Shown here: positions 20,982 to 32,440 of the stretch, piece after piece
How the letters are laid out: the number at the start of each line of letters is the position of its first letter
Position numbering within the stretch: the first letter of the stretch is position 1
Origin: Nemertoderma westbladi
Lineage: Eukaryota; Xenacoelomorpha; Nemertodermatida; Nemertodermatidae
Direction: 5' to 3'
Assembly: GCA_032718475.1 (NCBI GenBank)
Contig: JAUCBJ010004851.1
Coordinates: 52,791-116,790, forward strand
DNA: 64,000 nt
Notes under the pieces: model-generated
What the model saw: the letters and a program-made list of their open reading frames with translations, nothing else
Database searches by the model: none
Told to the model about the DNA's origin: nothing
Position numbers and translations under genes: made by a program

Positions 20982-23900
20982 GATATGATGTTTCGCTTAT
21001 CCCACATGACATCACGTCTATCCTTCAGGGATTTCTTTAAGAATTCATCACATCCACTCAAGCGATGTGGCCCGTCGCACAATACACATTTAGGTTTGAT
21101 GTTACTTACTTTAACCTGTGTCGTGTTGTGCACACTTGTTCTTTCTTTGGGCTTTCTTCCATGAATTCTCTTAGGAGACGTAGGGAGAGTTGTTACCTGT
21201 TCTCTCCTGTCACTGGTTCGAGACTTAGATTTACTTACGTCTTTCCTAACTTTATTGACATAATAAGATCTTTCGGTGTCCTTACCGCTGTTCTCATCGT
21301 AGGAAGTTTGACTTTCGCCATCGTCCGTATAACACACTGGTGTTACCTTTCTCCTAGTAACGGGTTTTTCACTTACCTTACTTTCCGGTGTCTTCTCTCT
21401 GGACTGCTTTAGGAGCTGTAATCTTACCTCTCCATTTAAGAATGACATGAGATCAGCCATGGTAGGGTCTCTTTGTTGCTGGTCCATCATATAGAGAACC
21501 CTTTTGTCCCAACGAGTACCTACTCCACCCTTTGGCAAAGTTGATGCTACGGCTCCAACAACCATAGAACTCTGGTATTCCTGAGACTTACCTAACCAAT
21601 CTAGCTGTCTACAGATCTCCTGAATCTCATCGGAAAACTCTATAATCCTGCTGCTAAGAAAGTTTCGGGGCGCTACTAATTTCGCATACAAATATCTTGC
21701 CAAGTTAGTCCTGTTACCATACCTGATGTTTAGTGTATCCCAAACTTGTCTTAATCCGTCTGGATGTCCAATAAACTTTAACGCCATTAACTTGGGAGGT
21801 CCTTCCAAGCACTCGATGAGGAATCAAAGTTTCTCTCCATTGGATAGTACAGAGTTATGTATGTTATTTTTATAATATTCATTAAAAGGTAACCATTTCA
21901 TCTCATCTCTATTGAACTTGACGACCTCTCCCACCTTTACCGCTTGACGAGCTTCGGTTCTAGCCATTTGACATGTAAAACTTTCTTGAGCCATCGTATT
22001 ATTTAATATCGAATTATCGGTATATAAATTTCTCGGATTATGATCAGATCTGTATGGGATATCATTATCAACAGGCTTATAATTACCCTTAATAGGGTTT
22101 ACTATAGGAGTTTCTACTTCGCTAGCAGTATAGATGCATGTAGGCTCCACACCTTGCGCATGAAATACTTCAGACCTAATGGGCTGACACATTGTTACAG
22201 GGGGTGTAGGTATACCCATTTGTATATTTACTAATTTATGGCGCTCTAAAGCGATACTTTGTTGTACTTCTTGCAACTCTAACCTACTCTCTCTTACTGT
22301 TCCCTCTAACAGCTGAACAGTCCCTTCCAATTCTCAGACTTGCTGGGAAGATTGTTTTTTATGAGCTTCCAGCTGTCCGAGCAGCTGCTCCATCCCCCAT
22401 CGTCCACCCACACGACCGCGGAGGCGGGAGACGCCAACTTGGTAGCTGGATGGCACATCGGGACAATGGGAAACAGTTTGATAATGTCTTGCTCGGCGTC
22501 TAGGACAATTTGGGATTCCGGCAATTGTCTACTGGGCACAGGTAGTTTTGTACTGTGCAAAGGGAATTTTGAGTTAGGTTCTTGAAGCAAAGGGGTCTCT
22601 AACAAGGGAGTGGCTTCAATAACAGGCCTAATTATTTCGGGCTCGTCTACTATAGTAGGGAGTCTTTCTCTAATAATTTGGTCTGTAGGCTCTTGATTAC
22701 TTAAGTCTACATTAGCTAGTTGCCTTCTCACCGCAGGAGTCAAATTAGGTAACTTCTGCCGGTGTGGCGCTCTACTACGTCCGCTTGAACGAGATTGTTT
22801 ACCTTTACCCTCGGGATCCGTTGTATCACCTTCATCGGAGGAGGTAATTCCCTGTCTTCTGGGAGTAGATCAACTCAGTAGTTGCATCTGTGTAGCTGCT
22901 CTCTGTTTATTTAAGTAATCTTGCTTTGCTTGAAGATTTTCCAACTCTAATTGTGTTGTCGCTTCAGATGCTCTTCGTTCTGCTTCTGCCACTGTCGCTG
23001 CTGCTGCCGCTTTTCTTTCCGCTTCAGCCACCTTTCTTTCAGCTTCCGCCGCTTTTCTTTCAGCTTCTGCCACTGCCGCTGCTTCTTTTCTTTCAGATTC
23101 TGCTGCTGCCGCTGCTTCTTTTCTTTCAGATTCTGCCGCTGCCGCTGCTTCCTTTCTTTTAGATTCTGCCGCTGCTTCCTTTCTTTTATATTCTGCCCCT
23201 GCCACTAACTTTCGGTCTTCTATTTGCCTTTTCTTTATTTGTTCTTCTTGGTCCATAGCGATGAGGATGCTTTCATCAAATTTAGCCTGCTCTGCAGCTA
23301 ATATTTCCGCATCTAAATAATCTAACACGAATTTGGCTCCCTCACTATTGGGGTGAAGTCCAGCTAGCCTTCTCCTTAGCTCTTTGTCACCTATAAATCG
23401 TTGATAATCCGACAGATAGATGTCAATAGCATCCTTCTTCCTAGGTTTTTCGGATACCGCCTCGCCTTCCAAATGAGAAAAGGTGGTATCCGTTGATTCC
23501 CCGTGGATTATGCACCCAGTTAGCTGAACTTTCCATTGTGTCGTTGCCTGGACCTTAACATTCACTCGCTGAAACCAAGTCTTTACAGCCACTTGCAACG
23601 ACGTGTCTTGGCTTCTCTTCGAGGCTTCCTCAAAGGCTGAAAGGATTAATCTGATCCACAAGATACGTTCTCGCACTTGATAAAGCAGCTCTCCCTGCTC
23701 TTGAGGTCCTTGACGTTGTTGAAATAAATGTTCTTCTAATCGTTCCAAGGAGTTGAAGAATCCCTGGACATATCCTGCTGCTGACCTCTTCCATACAGCT
23801 GGATCTCGAGTGTCCCTTACTATCCCCATTCGGTATAAGTCTTCCCAGGCAGCTTCCGATAAGTTAAACGGGAGTCCGGGTCTGGGGAAGTTCCATTGAG

Positions 23901-24384
23901 TCTCTACAATATACCTTAGTTCTTCGATCGTGTATCCCGCATAACTGTCCCTGGTCAATCTCTTATTTCTCATCCAATCAGCTTGATTTTCCTCCACAGC
24001 TATCAATACTCTAGTGAGCGCGGCCCCAGGAAGAATTAGAAGTGGATCTGGATAAACCACTTCTTCCATCCTTGCTCCGATCTCGGGGGTTAACTCTTCA
24101 GTGTCGGAACTAGAGTTATTCTGCCGTTGAGAAATAAGTTCTCGGTTCGGGTGCTGTTGTTGTTTAACAGCTGTCTCTTGGTCTCACTTAACTTGAGCCC
24201 TAGTGCGTATAATAGACCTATGGTGCTTTACTAGCCAAGGGTCTGATACCACTACCATAGAAATAACCTTTCTCACAGTAGGAGGGGACTTAGACTTCGG
24301 TCTGAGATGTTCGATACTTTGATCTGGGTCACAGATCATTCTTTCTAGGAGACTATCTGACAGTGTTTGCTTTGTGTCAGACAT
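20939..24384 (-). pseudogene. Gag of element A
   Basis: Translation starts MSDTKQTLSDSLLERMIC at 24384. A TGA at about 24184 and another at 22870 interrupt a single frame; at the matching sites element B has CGG and CGA, which fits CpG decay. An alanine/glutamate/lysine-rich helical stretch (about 22900-23230) is a low-complexity coiled coil. A frameshift near 22400 leads into frames containing LVAPRNFLSSRIIEFSDEI and GGVGTRWDKRVLYMM, the DUF1759-type Pao Gag core. One zinc knuckle remains (CVLCDGPHRLSGC); the other two, present in B, are deleted. Gag forms the particle that packages RNA. Confidence 0.85.
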
Positions 24385-26070
24385 AATTTAATTTTACAGT
24401 TGAATACCTACTACTATAATGACAGTTAAAGCAAGTCTAGAAGAACCAGTATCAACTGTCAGCCTAGTAGTTAGTTACCGATACCGTTACTCAGTGTAAC
24501 GTGATATATATTTAATATTAAAATACCGGTATACACTTATAGTATATATAAGTATTATTACAGACTAGGATCAGTCACAGAATACCAGTATATAATTTCA
24601 GCCTAAATTTATATAAATATAATAAGCTTACCGTAAATACCGGTAATGTCAATTATTTAATAATAACTGAATTTCTAAAATTTAGGGTTACTTCCCTTTA
24701 CTTTATTACTGATATTAAGCAGTAGTTCAACTGATATTAAGACCTAATTGATGTATGACAGGCCTACTATTTTATAAATCTGATTGAGTTGATTTATAAA
24801 TATATATATATACCCGTACAATGGGTTTTGACAATATTTGAAATAAATGTTATTATTTCTGTGTAAGGAGTCACTACACAGAAGCTAAACGCTCTCAGTG
24901 GAGTACTTATCACTACAAATTACTTACGAATCGGTTGAGATTACAATCTCTAAATAAACAATAAACAAGTTACTTGTACAATTTTTTAGGGTAATTTTAC
25001 AAGAAATCTACGAACCAGCCTAACAAGGAGTTAGAATTTCTGGTTCTTACAAACTGACAGGAAAATATGGTAGTTGAAACCAATAAAGCAGTAGTAAGTA
25101 AGTTGCGATGTCCAGATAAGGAAATACCATCGTCTGATGGCTTATAGTCTCAAACTATAAGCACTACGTTATGTACCCGGAGTGTCCTATACCTAGAGGT
25201 TAATTATCGAAGCCAACCAGAGCTAACGGACCTATTAACCACGTTACAACACAAATATACTGCCTACACACTAAATTACTTTCGGAAAGCACTGTACTCT
25301 AAACCCTAAATTAGGTACAAGTACTTAAACAACAAATAACCAGCAGTTAAATATACGTGAACAGCCAAAAGAACCACGGTATCTGCTGGAGTGACCGGAG
25401 CACAAAATCACCAGTATTTACCTACGCCAAGCAGCCCTGATGTAGTACCGGGGTTAATTTAACTATAACGGTATGTATAACAAGCACAATTACTGTAGGA
25501 ATAAACTTGGGGAATTGGAGGTTGCGAATACTCGCATAAACTCTGAATAATAAATATTACGCTACCCGTGCAAATGCTGGCAGACTACTGTCAAGCCTAA
25601 ATAAACTACAGTATTATGCAAACTCCGAAATGGTTAGTTAGTAGGCGTTCTAACCAAGTAGTACGGCTTATTCTTTCATGGAGGATTTACCTTACAGCAC
25701 TGGATGCCTCCACCTTCCTAACTAGCACCTTATCGGACAGACACTTTACATACACTGCAATCACCTCAGACCTAACAACAGTTAGACAACAATCCGGCCT
25801 ACCAATTATTTATACAATCTGAGCAGGCTTACACGCCTTCTGCTCAATATTACACTTACAGATAAATAAAACTGACAGAAATAAGTAAAATTCCAATAAA
25901 AACCAGGGCTGCAGTCCCCGATTTAATATTAAGACCTACCGGTATATAATTATCACAATCGAAATAATACTGCTGTACCTGTAAGTACCGGCCCGGATCA
26001 GGCCTACAGTTTACCGTCCTACCGGTACTTTATTGCCTACGGCGCAATAAAGAAACTTGAAATCTATTAA
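24385..26070 (-). other. Leader of element A between 5' LTR and gag
   Basis: This AT-rich stretch matches parts of the element B leader (51431-53615) and contains no supported gene. An AATAAA (minus TTTATTG context near 26030-26050) lies just inside the LTR edge, as in B. No convincing primer-binding site was found. Confidence 0.6.
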
Positions 26071-27157
26071 TGTTCGCGCTTTTAGACCTTTAGCAGTTTA
26101 ACCTGCCAATTTTAGTTGTCCTCTTGTTTATAAATCGACTTTAGCCCTTTACCAATTACCTGATGTACTGAAGTTACATCAGCCGAAGCCAGTCCGTGCG
26201 CGGCGTATGACCCACGGTGTGGGAGACTGGATTCAGATTCCTTGGGAAGTATTGCAGTGTAGACCTACTATATAATCTCTGACAAATATATTTACTTTCG
26301 GGGAAATATTAACAGTTCCTTTAGGACGTGGTGCTCTAAGTATAAAAACAGAGTTATGACTTATACTAATCACAACTAGATGGCCACAGAGTTTCGTAAA
26401 TAGCGCATTCTTTAGGAGATGCTTTATTAACCTTCACACTACTTCACACGACTTCACACTACTTTACACTAGTTCGCACTAATCTGCCGACTGTCACTGA
26501 ATTTGATCATATATAAGGAGGATTGCAACTGACACACGTAGGGATTATGAAATAGCATTTAATTCACACAAAACCACTATAATTTAAGTCGCAGTTGCTA
26601 CCGGTAGACTCTATTCCTCTTACCTCAGTAATCAATAAGATTGAGGGGTTTATGATTATTTATCGGTATTCTCCAAATATAACATCAATATCCATTAATA
26701 TAACAACAATTAATACTGTAAAACAGAAGTAAAACAGTGCGGTGAAATGAGTTGTTCAGAATCACGTGAAAATCATAATGCATGAAATGTGTATCCAAGG
26801 TTAATAGATTTACGTTCTTATAACCAAGACCATCTGATGTTCCTAGGCCAAAGTCTGAAACTTCCGTACAGAAGCACAGAATTCTGAGTTGTTCTGATTC
26901 TCAGAAAATAGTAAACAAAGACCATAATGCATTGCGCGAGTTTCCATAGGTTTCTGTTAGCCGTAAAGTGAAAATTGCTCTGATTGGCTGAATAAGACAG
27001 AACAAAGAACTTCCACGTACACAAAGAATCAGCTGACAGATTTCGTCATCTTGGTTCTAATTCCTTCCCGTCGTGTAGAGGGGTAATTTTAGGGCTATTT
27101 TAGAGTATTCTGCGCATTGCGTAAAAATGACTTGTTATGTCCGCAAAAGCTTTTACA
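26071..27157 (-). mobile_element. 5' LTR of element A
   Basis: This intact 1,087-bp LTR runs from TGTTCGCGC to GCTTTTACA on the plus strand. It has a single ACATCAGC where the left LTR carries the hAT-like element. It abuts the EEF2KMT pseudogene copy 2 at 27158. Confidence 0.85.
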
Positions 27158-27565
27158 AATATTCTCGCGTAAATTCTCCAGAACGTTTACGTTCACGTCC
27201 GTAAACGTGTACCCCGTAGGAAGTGACGTCATACACGTAATTGTATCGGACAAACCCGCGCCGCATCCCAACTCTAGGGTTCCTTTACCGTCCGTTAGAT
27301 GGAATCGCCATCGCAACCATTCCGTTAGCGAGAATCCCGCGGGCCAGCTAACCAAACCGGTAGTTCCCGCAGAAAGGGTGACAATGTTCTCGCGAATAGT
27401 CATGCAGCAGTCGTAGGGTAAAACGTAAGTCCGGAAGCAGCTGGTCTGCGAATCGGGTCAAGCCATAAGTGGAGAGAATCTTTCATACACCATGTCGCTA
27501 ACTTCGGTAACATTATTAATGAGAAACTTGAGGAAGTTTTTAAAGCAAGTTCTCGAGGGTGGGAA
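27158..27565 (-). pseudogene. EEF2KMT (FAM86) pseudogene fragment, copy 2
   Basis: Nearly identical to 3994-4383. It keeps the codons around FLKFLINNVTEVSD that copy 1 lost, but has a TGA (GCTTGACCC) where the intact gene has CAA. It ends abruptly at the LTR of element A within the codons for LRENI, so its 3' half is missing here. The upstream flank is shared with copy 1. Confidence 0.8.
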
Positions 27566-27921
27566 CACTGTAGGAATACCTTAGTTGGGGTATCCCAGTA
27601 ACGTGGTTACCGGGATATTCAGCCATGACCGGGAGAATTTTGATAAAATGGTAAGACAGTTTAAGGGATTGCAAATAACTACACACAATACCAAACAGGA
27701 TAATTTAAAATCGAAGATTTATTGTAAAATAAATCCCCATCCTATTGTAAAATTGTTTTATACTATAGAAAATTTATTAGTGAAAATTATTTATCCTATT
27801 GTAAAATTTTCATATTTTGGGGTTTTCTCTTTCATCTGATACAGAATTTAATGGATATTTCAAATACTGTAATACAGTAAAACGGCTTGGCGAGATCTTT
27901 TTTAAATCTGAGTTATCGCTG
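27158..27921. repeat. Right copy of the duplicated host segment
   Basis: Matches 3994-4740. Past 27921 it continues as CTGTCTTTCC.., while the left copy switches to BEL leader (CTGCAATCACC..). The shared CTG is a candidate microhomology at the break. Confidence 0.8.
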
Positions 27922-28375
27922 TCTTTCCGTTTACCAGTTTGTCCGTCAAAATTTAGAAAACAGGCAGACAAACCGTCACACAGACATACTATTGGATACC
28001 ACTAAGCACTAAACATTAAAGCCTCCGGAAATGAAATCACCGACCCCAAAAACCCACATATTGATAATTTTAGTGAGTTGGTACGATGCCATAGTGTCAA
28101 ACATTACTGACCGATTAACAGACGGTCAGGTTTGAGCGCGAAGGTTCAAACTTTAAAACAAATTAGAAAAAAATATCAGAATTACATTTTGCGTTTTTAA
28201 TTTTTTGAAGATATTGAAAGATTTTCCAGCACATTTTTGAAAAAATATTTTGCTCAAATATTTTTTACAACATAGATATTGACCTACAATGCGAAGTTAG
28301 AGCTGTTTAAAAAAAAATCTCATGAGGGGAACCCACCCCACCCCACCCCCCCCCCCCCCCCCCCCCACCTAAAAT
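27830..28375 (+). repeat. Diverged relative of the 43.6-44.4 kb MITE family
   Basis: The stretch GCAGAATTTAAT..AAACGGCTT..GAGTTATCGCTGT, then a GTCTG/CAGAC-rich segment and GAAATGAAATCACCGACCCC, follows the same order as the minus strand of 43596-44370. It ends in a run of C near 28347-28367. Clear termini were not found. Confidence 0.5.
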
Positions 28376-28552
28376 CAGCATCCCTGAAAACGTTAATAAC
28401 CTGGAAATCAATGTATTTATTTGATCAGTTACAAATATATTTCAGTACAAATACAACAATTTTGTTACCGGTAACTTTAAGATTTATGAACAGAATTGTA
28501 AGGGTTGTTTAGGCAGTCTTGCCGGCTGAATTCTGTATGACAGTAACCGCAC

Positions 28553-30571
28553 TTATTTGATATCCTTATGTATAGAGTCGACATGTTGATTTAGTACGTG
28601 TTTGTAACGGAATTCTTTATTACAATAACCGCACTTATGTTTGATATCTTTATGTATAGAGTCGACATGTCGGTTTAGTACGTCTTTTCTAGCAAATGAT
28701 TTTCCACAATCAAAACAGTTGTACTTGATATCTTTATGAAAGTAATTCACATGGGTGGTTAGATACCTTTGCTGACTGAATTCTTTATTACAATAACCGC
28801 ACTTATGTTTGATATCTTTATGTATAGAGTCGACATGTTGATTTAGTACGTGTTTGTAGCTGAATTCTTTATTACAATAAACGCACTTATGTTTGATATC
28901 CTTATGTATAGAGTCGACATGTTGTTTTAGTTCGGCTTTTGCAGCAAATGATTTTCCACAATCGAAACAGTTGTACTTGATATCTTTATGAAAGTAGATC
29001 ACATGGGTGTTTAGATTCCCTTGCTGACTGAATTCTTTATTACAATAACCGCACTTATGTTTGATATCTTTATGTATAGAGTCGATATGTAGTTTTAGGT
29101 GGTGTTTGTAACTGAATTCTTTATTACAATAACCGCACTTATATTTGATATCTTTATGTATAGAGTCGACATGTCGGTTTAGTACGTCTTTTCTAGCAAA
29201 TGATTTTCCACAATCAAAACAGTTGTACTTGATATCTTTATGAAAGTAGTTCACATGGGTGTTTAGACCCCTTTGCAGGTTGAATTCTTTATGACAATAA
29301 CCGCACTTATGTTTGATATCCTTATGTATAGAGTCGACATGTTGATTTAGTACGTGTTTGTAACTGAATTCTTTATTACAATAACCGCACTTATATTTGA
29401 TATCTTTATGTATAGAGTCGACATGTTGTTTTAGTTCGGCTTTTGTAGCAAATGATTTTCCACAATCGAAACAGTTGTACTTGATATCTTTATGAAAGTA
29501 GTTGACATGGGTGTTTAGATTCCCTTGCTGACTGAATTCTTTATTACAATAACCGCACTTATGTTTGATATTTTTATGTATGGAGTCGACATGTAGTTTT
29601 AGTCCGGCTTTTGAAACAAATGATTTTCCACAATCGGAGCAGCTATACTTGATGATACCTTTGTGGGCAAAGATAATGTGGGTGTTTAGACTCCTTTGCT
29701 GGTTGAATTCTTTATTACAATAATCGCATTTATGTTTTATGTCTTTGTGAACGGATTCGATATGTTGATTTATTTCGGCTGTTCTAGCAAATGATTTTCC
29801 ACAATGGAAACAGTTGTACTTGATATCTTTATGTATAGAATCGACATGTCGTTTTATGTCGTGTATGTAACTGAATTCTTTATGACAATAACCGCACTTA
29901 TGTTTGATATGTTTATGTATAGAATCGACATGTCGTTTTAGGTCGAGTTTGTAACTGAATTCTTTATGACAGTAACCGCACTTATGTTTGATATCTTTAT
30001 GAGTAGCGTCAACATGCTTCTTTACATAATTTTTGCGTTTAAACAGTTTCTCACAATAATCGCATTTATACTTAATCTTGACGTCTTTATGAACGGATTC
30101 TATATGTCTCTCTAAAATTTCTTTGTTATTAAATAATTCATTGCAATGCAAAAAGGAACTGGTATCTGAAGAAGATACCAACTCCCCAACAGTTTCATTA
30201 GAACTACCGGAATCTGTTGTTGCACAACTGATTGTCGCTTCTGTACCTTCAGTTCCAATAGGCCTACCATAAGAACACTCTGCGCTGTCGTTTTCCCGTT
30301 TTTCAACAATAAAAGAATCTCCAGATGGTTCATAAGAAATATCTTCGTCATCTAGTACAGGGACAACATCTACTCTAGCGAACAAATTGTTGTGATCTTC
30401 GATGGAAGATGATCCATATACGCAGTTCTCTTGTTTAACATCAAGAGAATAGGGGGTGGAGTCTGTTGGTTCTTTCTTTATAATTATACAGTCTGTTTGT
30501 TCTTTCTTTATAATTATACCGACGCCAGACGATTTCTCTTTCAATAAATTAGTATGTTGATCCATTATCAA
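28553..30571 (-). CDS. C2H2 zinc-finger protein with 18 complete fingers
   Basis: A 672-codon open frame with no intron. Residues 1-150 are acidic and serine-rich, including two IIIKKEPTD-type repeats (KEQTDCIIIKKEPTDSTP) that resemble sumoylation-type motifs. One degenerate finger lacking its first Cys follows, then 18 complete CX2CX12HX4H fingers joined by HKDIKH/HKDIKY linkers. Fingers 8-19 form four copies of a three-finger unit of 252 bp. Such proteins normally bind DNA in the nucleus. The HX4H spacing and HKDIK linker differ from the TGEKP linker of classic Kruppel-type fingers. The stop comes right after HKDIK; beyond it a further, worn finger continues in another frame, so the C-terminus looks truncated. 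Upstream exons are possible but not seen. Confidence 0.85.
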   Translation of the reverse strand: MIMDQHTNLLKEKSSGVGIIIKKEQTDCIIIKKEPTDSTPYSLDVKQENCVYGSSSIEDHNNLFARVDVVPVLDDEDISYEPSGDSFIVEKRENDSAECSYGRPIGTEGTEATISCATTDSGSSNETVGELVSSSDTSSFLHCNELFNNKEILERHIESVHKDVKIKYKCDYCEKLFKRKNYVKKHVDATHKDIKHKCGYCHKEFSYKLDLKRHVDSIHKHIKHKCGYCHKEFSYIHDIKRHVDSIHKDIKYNCFHCGKSFARTAEINQHIESVHKDIKHKCDYCNKEFNQQRSLNTHIIFAHKGIIKYSCSDCGKSFVSKAGLKLHVDSIHKNIKHKCGYCNKEFSQQGNLNTHVNYFHKDIKYNCFDCGKSFATKAELKQHVDSIHKDIKYKCGYCNKEFSYKHVLNQHVDSIHKDIKHKCGYCHKEFNLQRGLNTHVNYFHKDIKYNCFDCGKSFARKDVLNRHVDSIHKDIKYKCGYCNKEFSYKHHLKLHIDSIHKDIKHKCGYCNKEFSQQGNLNTHVIYFHKDIKYNCFDCGKSFAAKAELKQHVDSIHKDIKHKCVYCNKEFSYKHVLNQHVDSIHKDIKHKCGYCNKEFSQQRYLTTHVNYFHKDIKYNCFDCGKSFARKDVLNRHVDSIHKDIKHKCGYCNKEFRYKHVLNQHVDSIHKDIK

Positions 30572-32440
30572 ATCTTCAATAAATATTAATCAATAAATTA
30601 AATACAGGTGGCAGTAGTTTGAGGTATGTCAAGCTCTTCACTAATATAAATTTCATGCGATGTAAATATAATAAATAGATGATATAAGGGCGTTCAAAAG
30701 TTGCATGTCGCTGTAACGGAAAGGAGCAGGTTATACAGTACCGCTTTCAAACAACGTCGCATTGGATCCTAGTAGGATCCAAGTCACTGATTCACTACTG
30801 TAGGAAAACTTTCAATACGTCAATATGCACTATCCGCCTAGAGTAGTAGTTTAAATTAGGGTTGAAACTGACAACCAAACGTATTATTTGGGAAATTCGC
30901 AGGACCGAGCGATGATGCAAAAACATACAACTTTAGAATGCCAACATCTCGGCAATTTCTTGATAGCATTCAAATGTTTTCACAGAGTTTAGAAATATTA
31001 CTCACCCACAGTAAAATAGAAGCAACACCCGGTTTCATTTTTATAAGAATTTTTTTCTACCAACATGTGACAGGGAAGAGGATACATTGAAACAGAGTCT
31101 GGGCTCCAGGGCCAAATTAGCGAAAGGTAATTAAAAGAGAAATATTATAATTATAAATATGTACCTATCTTAACATTTTTACATCGTCCAGCCGATCTCC
31201 TTACTCCAGGTATTGCTTGGTATATTTGCATTTTTCTATACGACAGTTCCTATGTAGCAAACTTCGCCTGCGTTTGAACTTAAGTAATTAACAGTAATTA
31301 ATTACCGGTACCTAATATTTAAACAAAAACTCAAGTTCGCGTAGCTGATTATGAAACTGTAACCTGTAAAGCCCGTCGCTACAGACATTGTCAATACTGC
31401 TAACTTTGAAGGTCGTTTTCACTTGGTTGCTATGGTATTTTCAAAAAACTAAATATGCCATTAAATTCTTCAAATCAAAAATAGTAATCTTCCATAAATT
31501 TTAACTCATCATATCTACAGATCATCTATAGGAGCTGTTGCTATGGCAGTTTCCCCTGTTGCAATGTTTAAGACTCTCTAAAAAACCAGCTCATCCGTTT
31601 GGTGAAGTCAACCCGATTTGTATATAATGTCCCATATCAGTATTAAACATCTATATGGGCTAGCTGAGTCGTATAAAAACACTTACGGGCCATAGGCTGG
31701 AGCCTGTATTACATATAGAAACACCTAGATTTATAAACATTGAGGCAGAAAACAATAGTTCGACATATTTTTTCCGACGAAAATACGAAATTAAACATTG
31801 TAATATTTCCGTTGCTATGTTAACCCAAGCGTGATGTTTAAATTTCAGAATAGATAACAATTCAACCAGTGAGTGTGTAGGAGTGTGGAATAATCCAACC
31901 GGTGTGGTAGCGTTAGACCGGAGCCAGATTTTTGCCGGAGCCGGACCGGGTAAATTCCAAAAGTACCGGAGCCGGAACCGGAGCCGGACCGGGTAAGTAA
32001 TATTAAATAAATATATATTGAGGCCTGGTATGACTGTATGACCTACAGGTACCAGTACCACTGTCATAATAGACTAACATACTAGTTATAATACTGTAAT
32101 AGGACCTGGCATGTTGCAGTTAGTCCACTACACAGCTACATTTATTTAGCTTATTTAGTGAGCCAACTTCTGCACTTTCCTGCTTTCTGACTTTGTTTTT
32201 ACTCATAAACCAGTACATTAGTCTGGTAGTTTTAGGCCTATTAGATATTAAACCTAACTGCCTAACAACAGAACAACGATGCAATAGACTGATAGAAGAA
32301 TGGTTGATAGCATCAGCCCAGTCTGTCAGTACTGTAGTAGATCTGTAGATGTAGAGGTATACTAATACTACTGTACTAGGCTAGTGACAGGCAGACAGGC
32401 TACAGGGCTAGACAGAGTTAGTAGGTAGTACAGTGCAGTA
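30572..32440. other. Intergenic, no gene recognised
   Basis: Unique-looking AT-rich DNA. It has a GGATCCTAGTAGGATCC palindrome near 30764, one partial minisatellite monomer near 30711 (GGAAAGGAGCAGGTTA) and GCCGGAGCCGGACCGG repeats at 31910-31995, echoed near 33780. A 135-codon minus frame at 31660-32067 has no recognisable family and poor support. Confidence 0.5.

Larger units (their letters stand above)
5054..27157 (-). mobile_element. BEL/Pao LTR retrotransposon, element A (decayed, autonomous layout)
   Basis: Reading on the minus strand the order is: 5' LTR (27157-26071), leader, gag, protease, RT/RNase H, integrase, AT-rich spacer, ORF3, 3' LTR (7812-5054). The gene order and the Gag, DSG-protease, YMDD-RT and integrase features are those of BEL/Pao elements. 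LTRs are about 1.09 kb each, start TGTAAAAGCTTTT and end GCGCGAACA. The copy is interrupted by a hAT-like element (5167-6829) and a Transib-like element (15869-18195). Several nonsense codons look like CGA-to-TGA decay. It is not flanked by a simple target duplication. Confidence 0.85.

Noticed and set aside
20973-21412. Plus-strand frames opposite element A gag
   Set aside because: Shadows of the gag reading frame; the conserved protein is on the minus strand.
22926-23208. Long antisense frames rich in Leu/Phe/Ser or Cys/Phe
   Set aside because: They are the reverse of the Ala/Glu/Lys-rich coiled coil of Gag. The same effect is seen at 54571-54917.
13914-24384. Element A as an active autonomous retrotransposon
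   Set aside because: Multiple nonsense codons, several frameshifts, loss of two Gag zinc knuckles and a 2.3-kb insertion in pol rule this out for this copy.
31660-32067. A 135-residue minus-strand frame
   Set aside because: No motif, repeat-derived composition in its first third, and no splice or start context.
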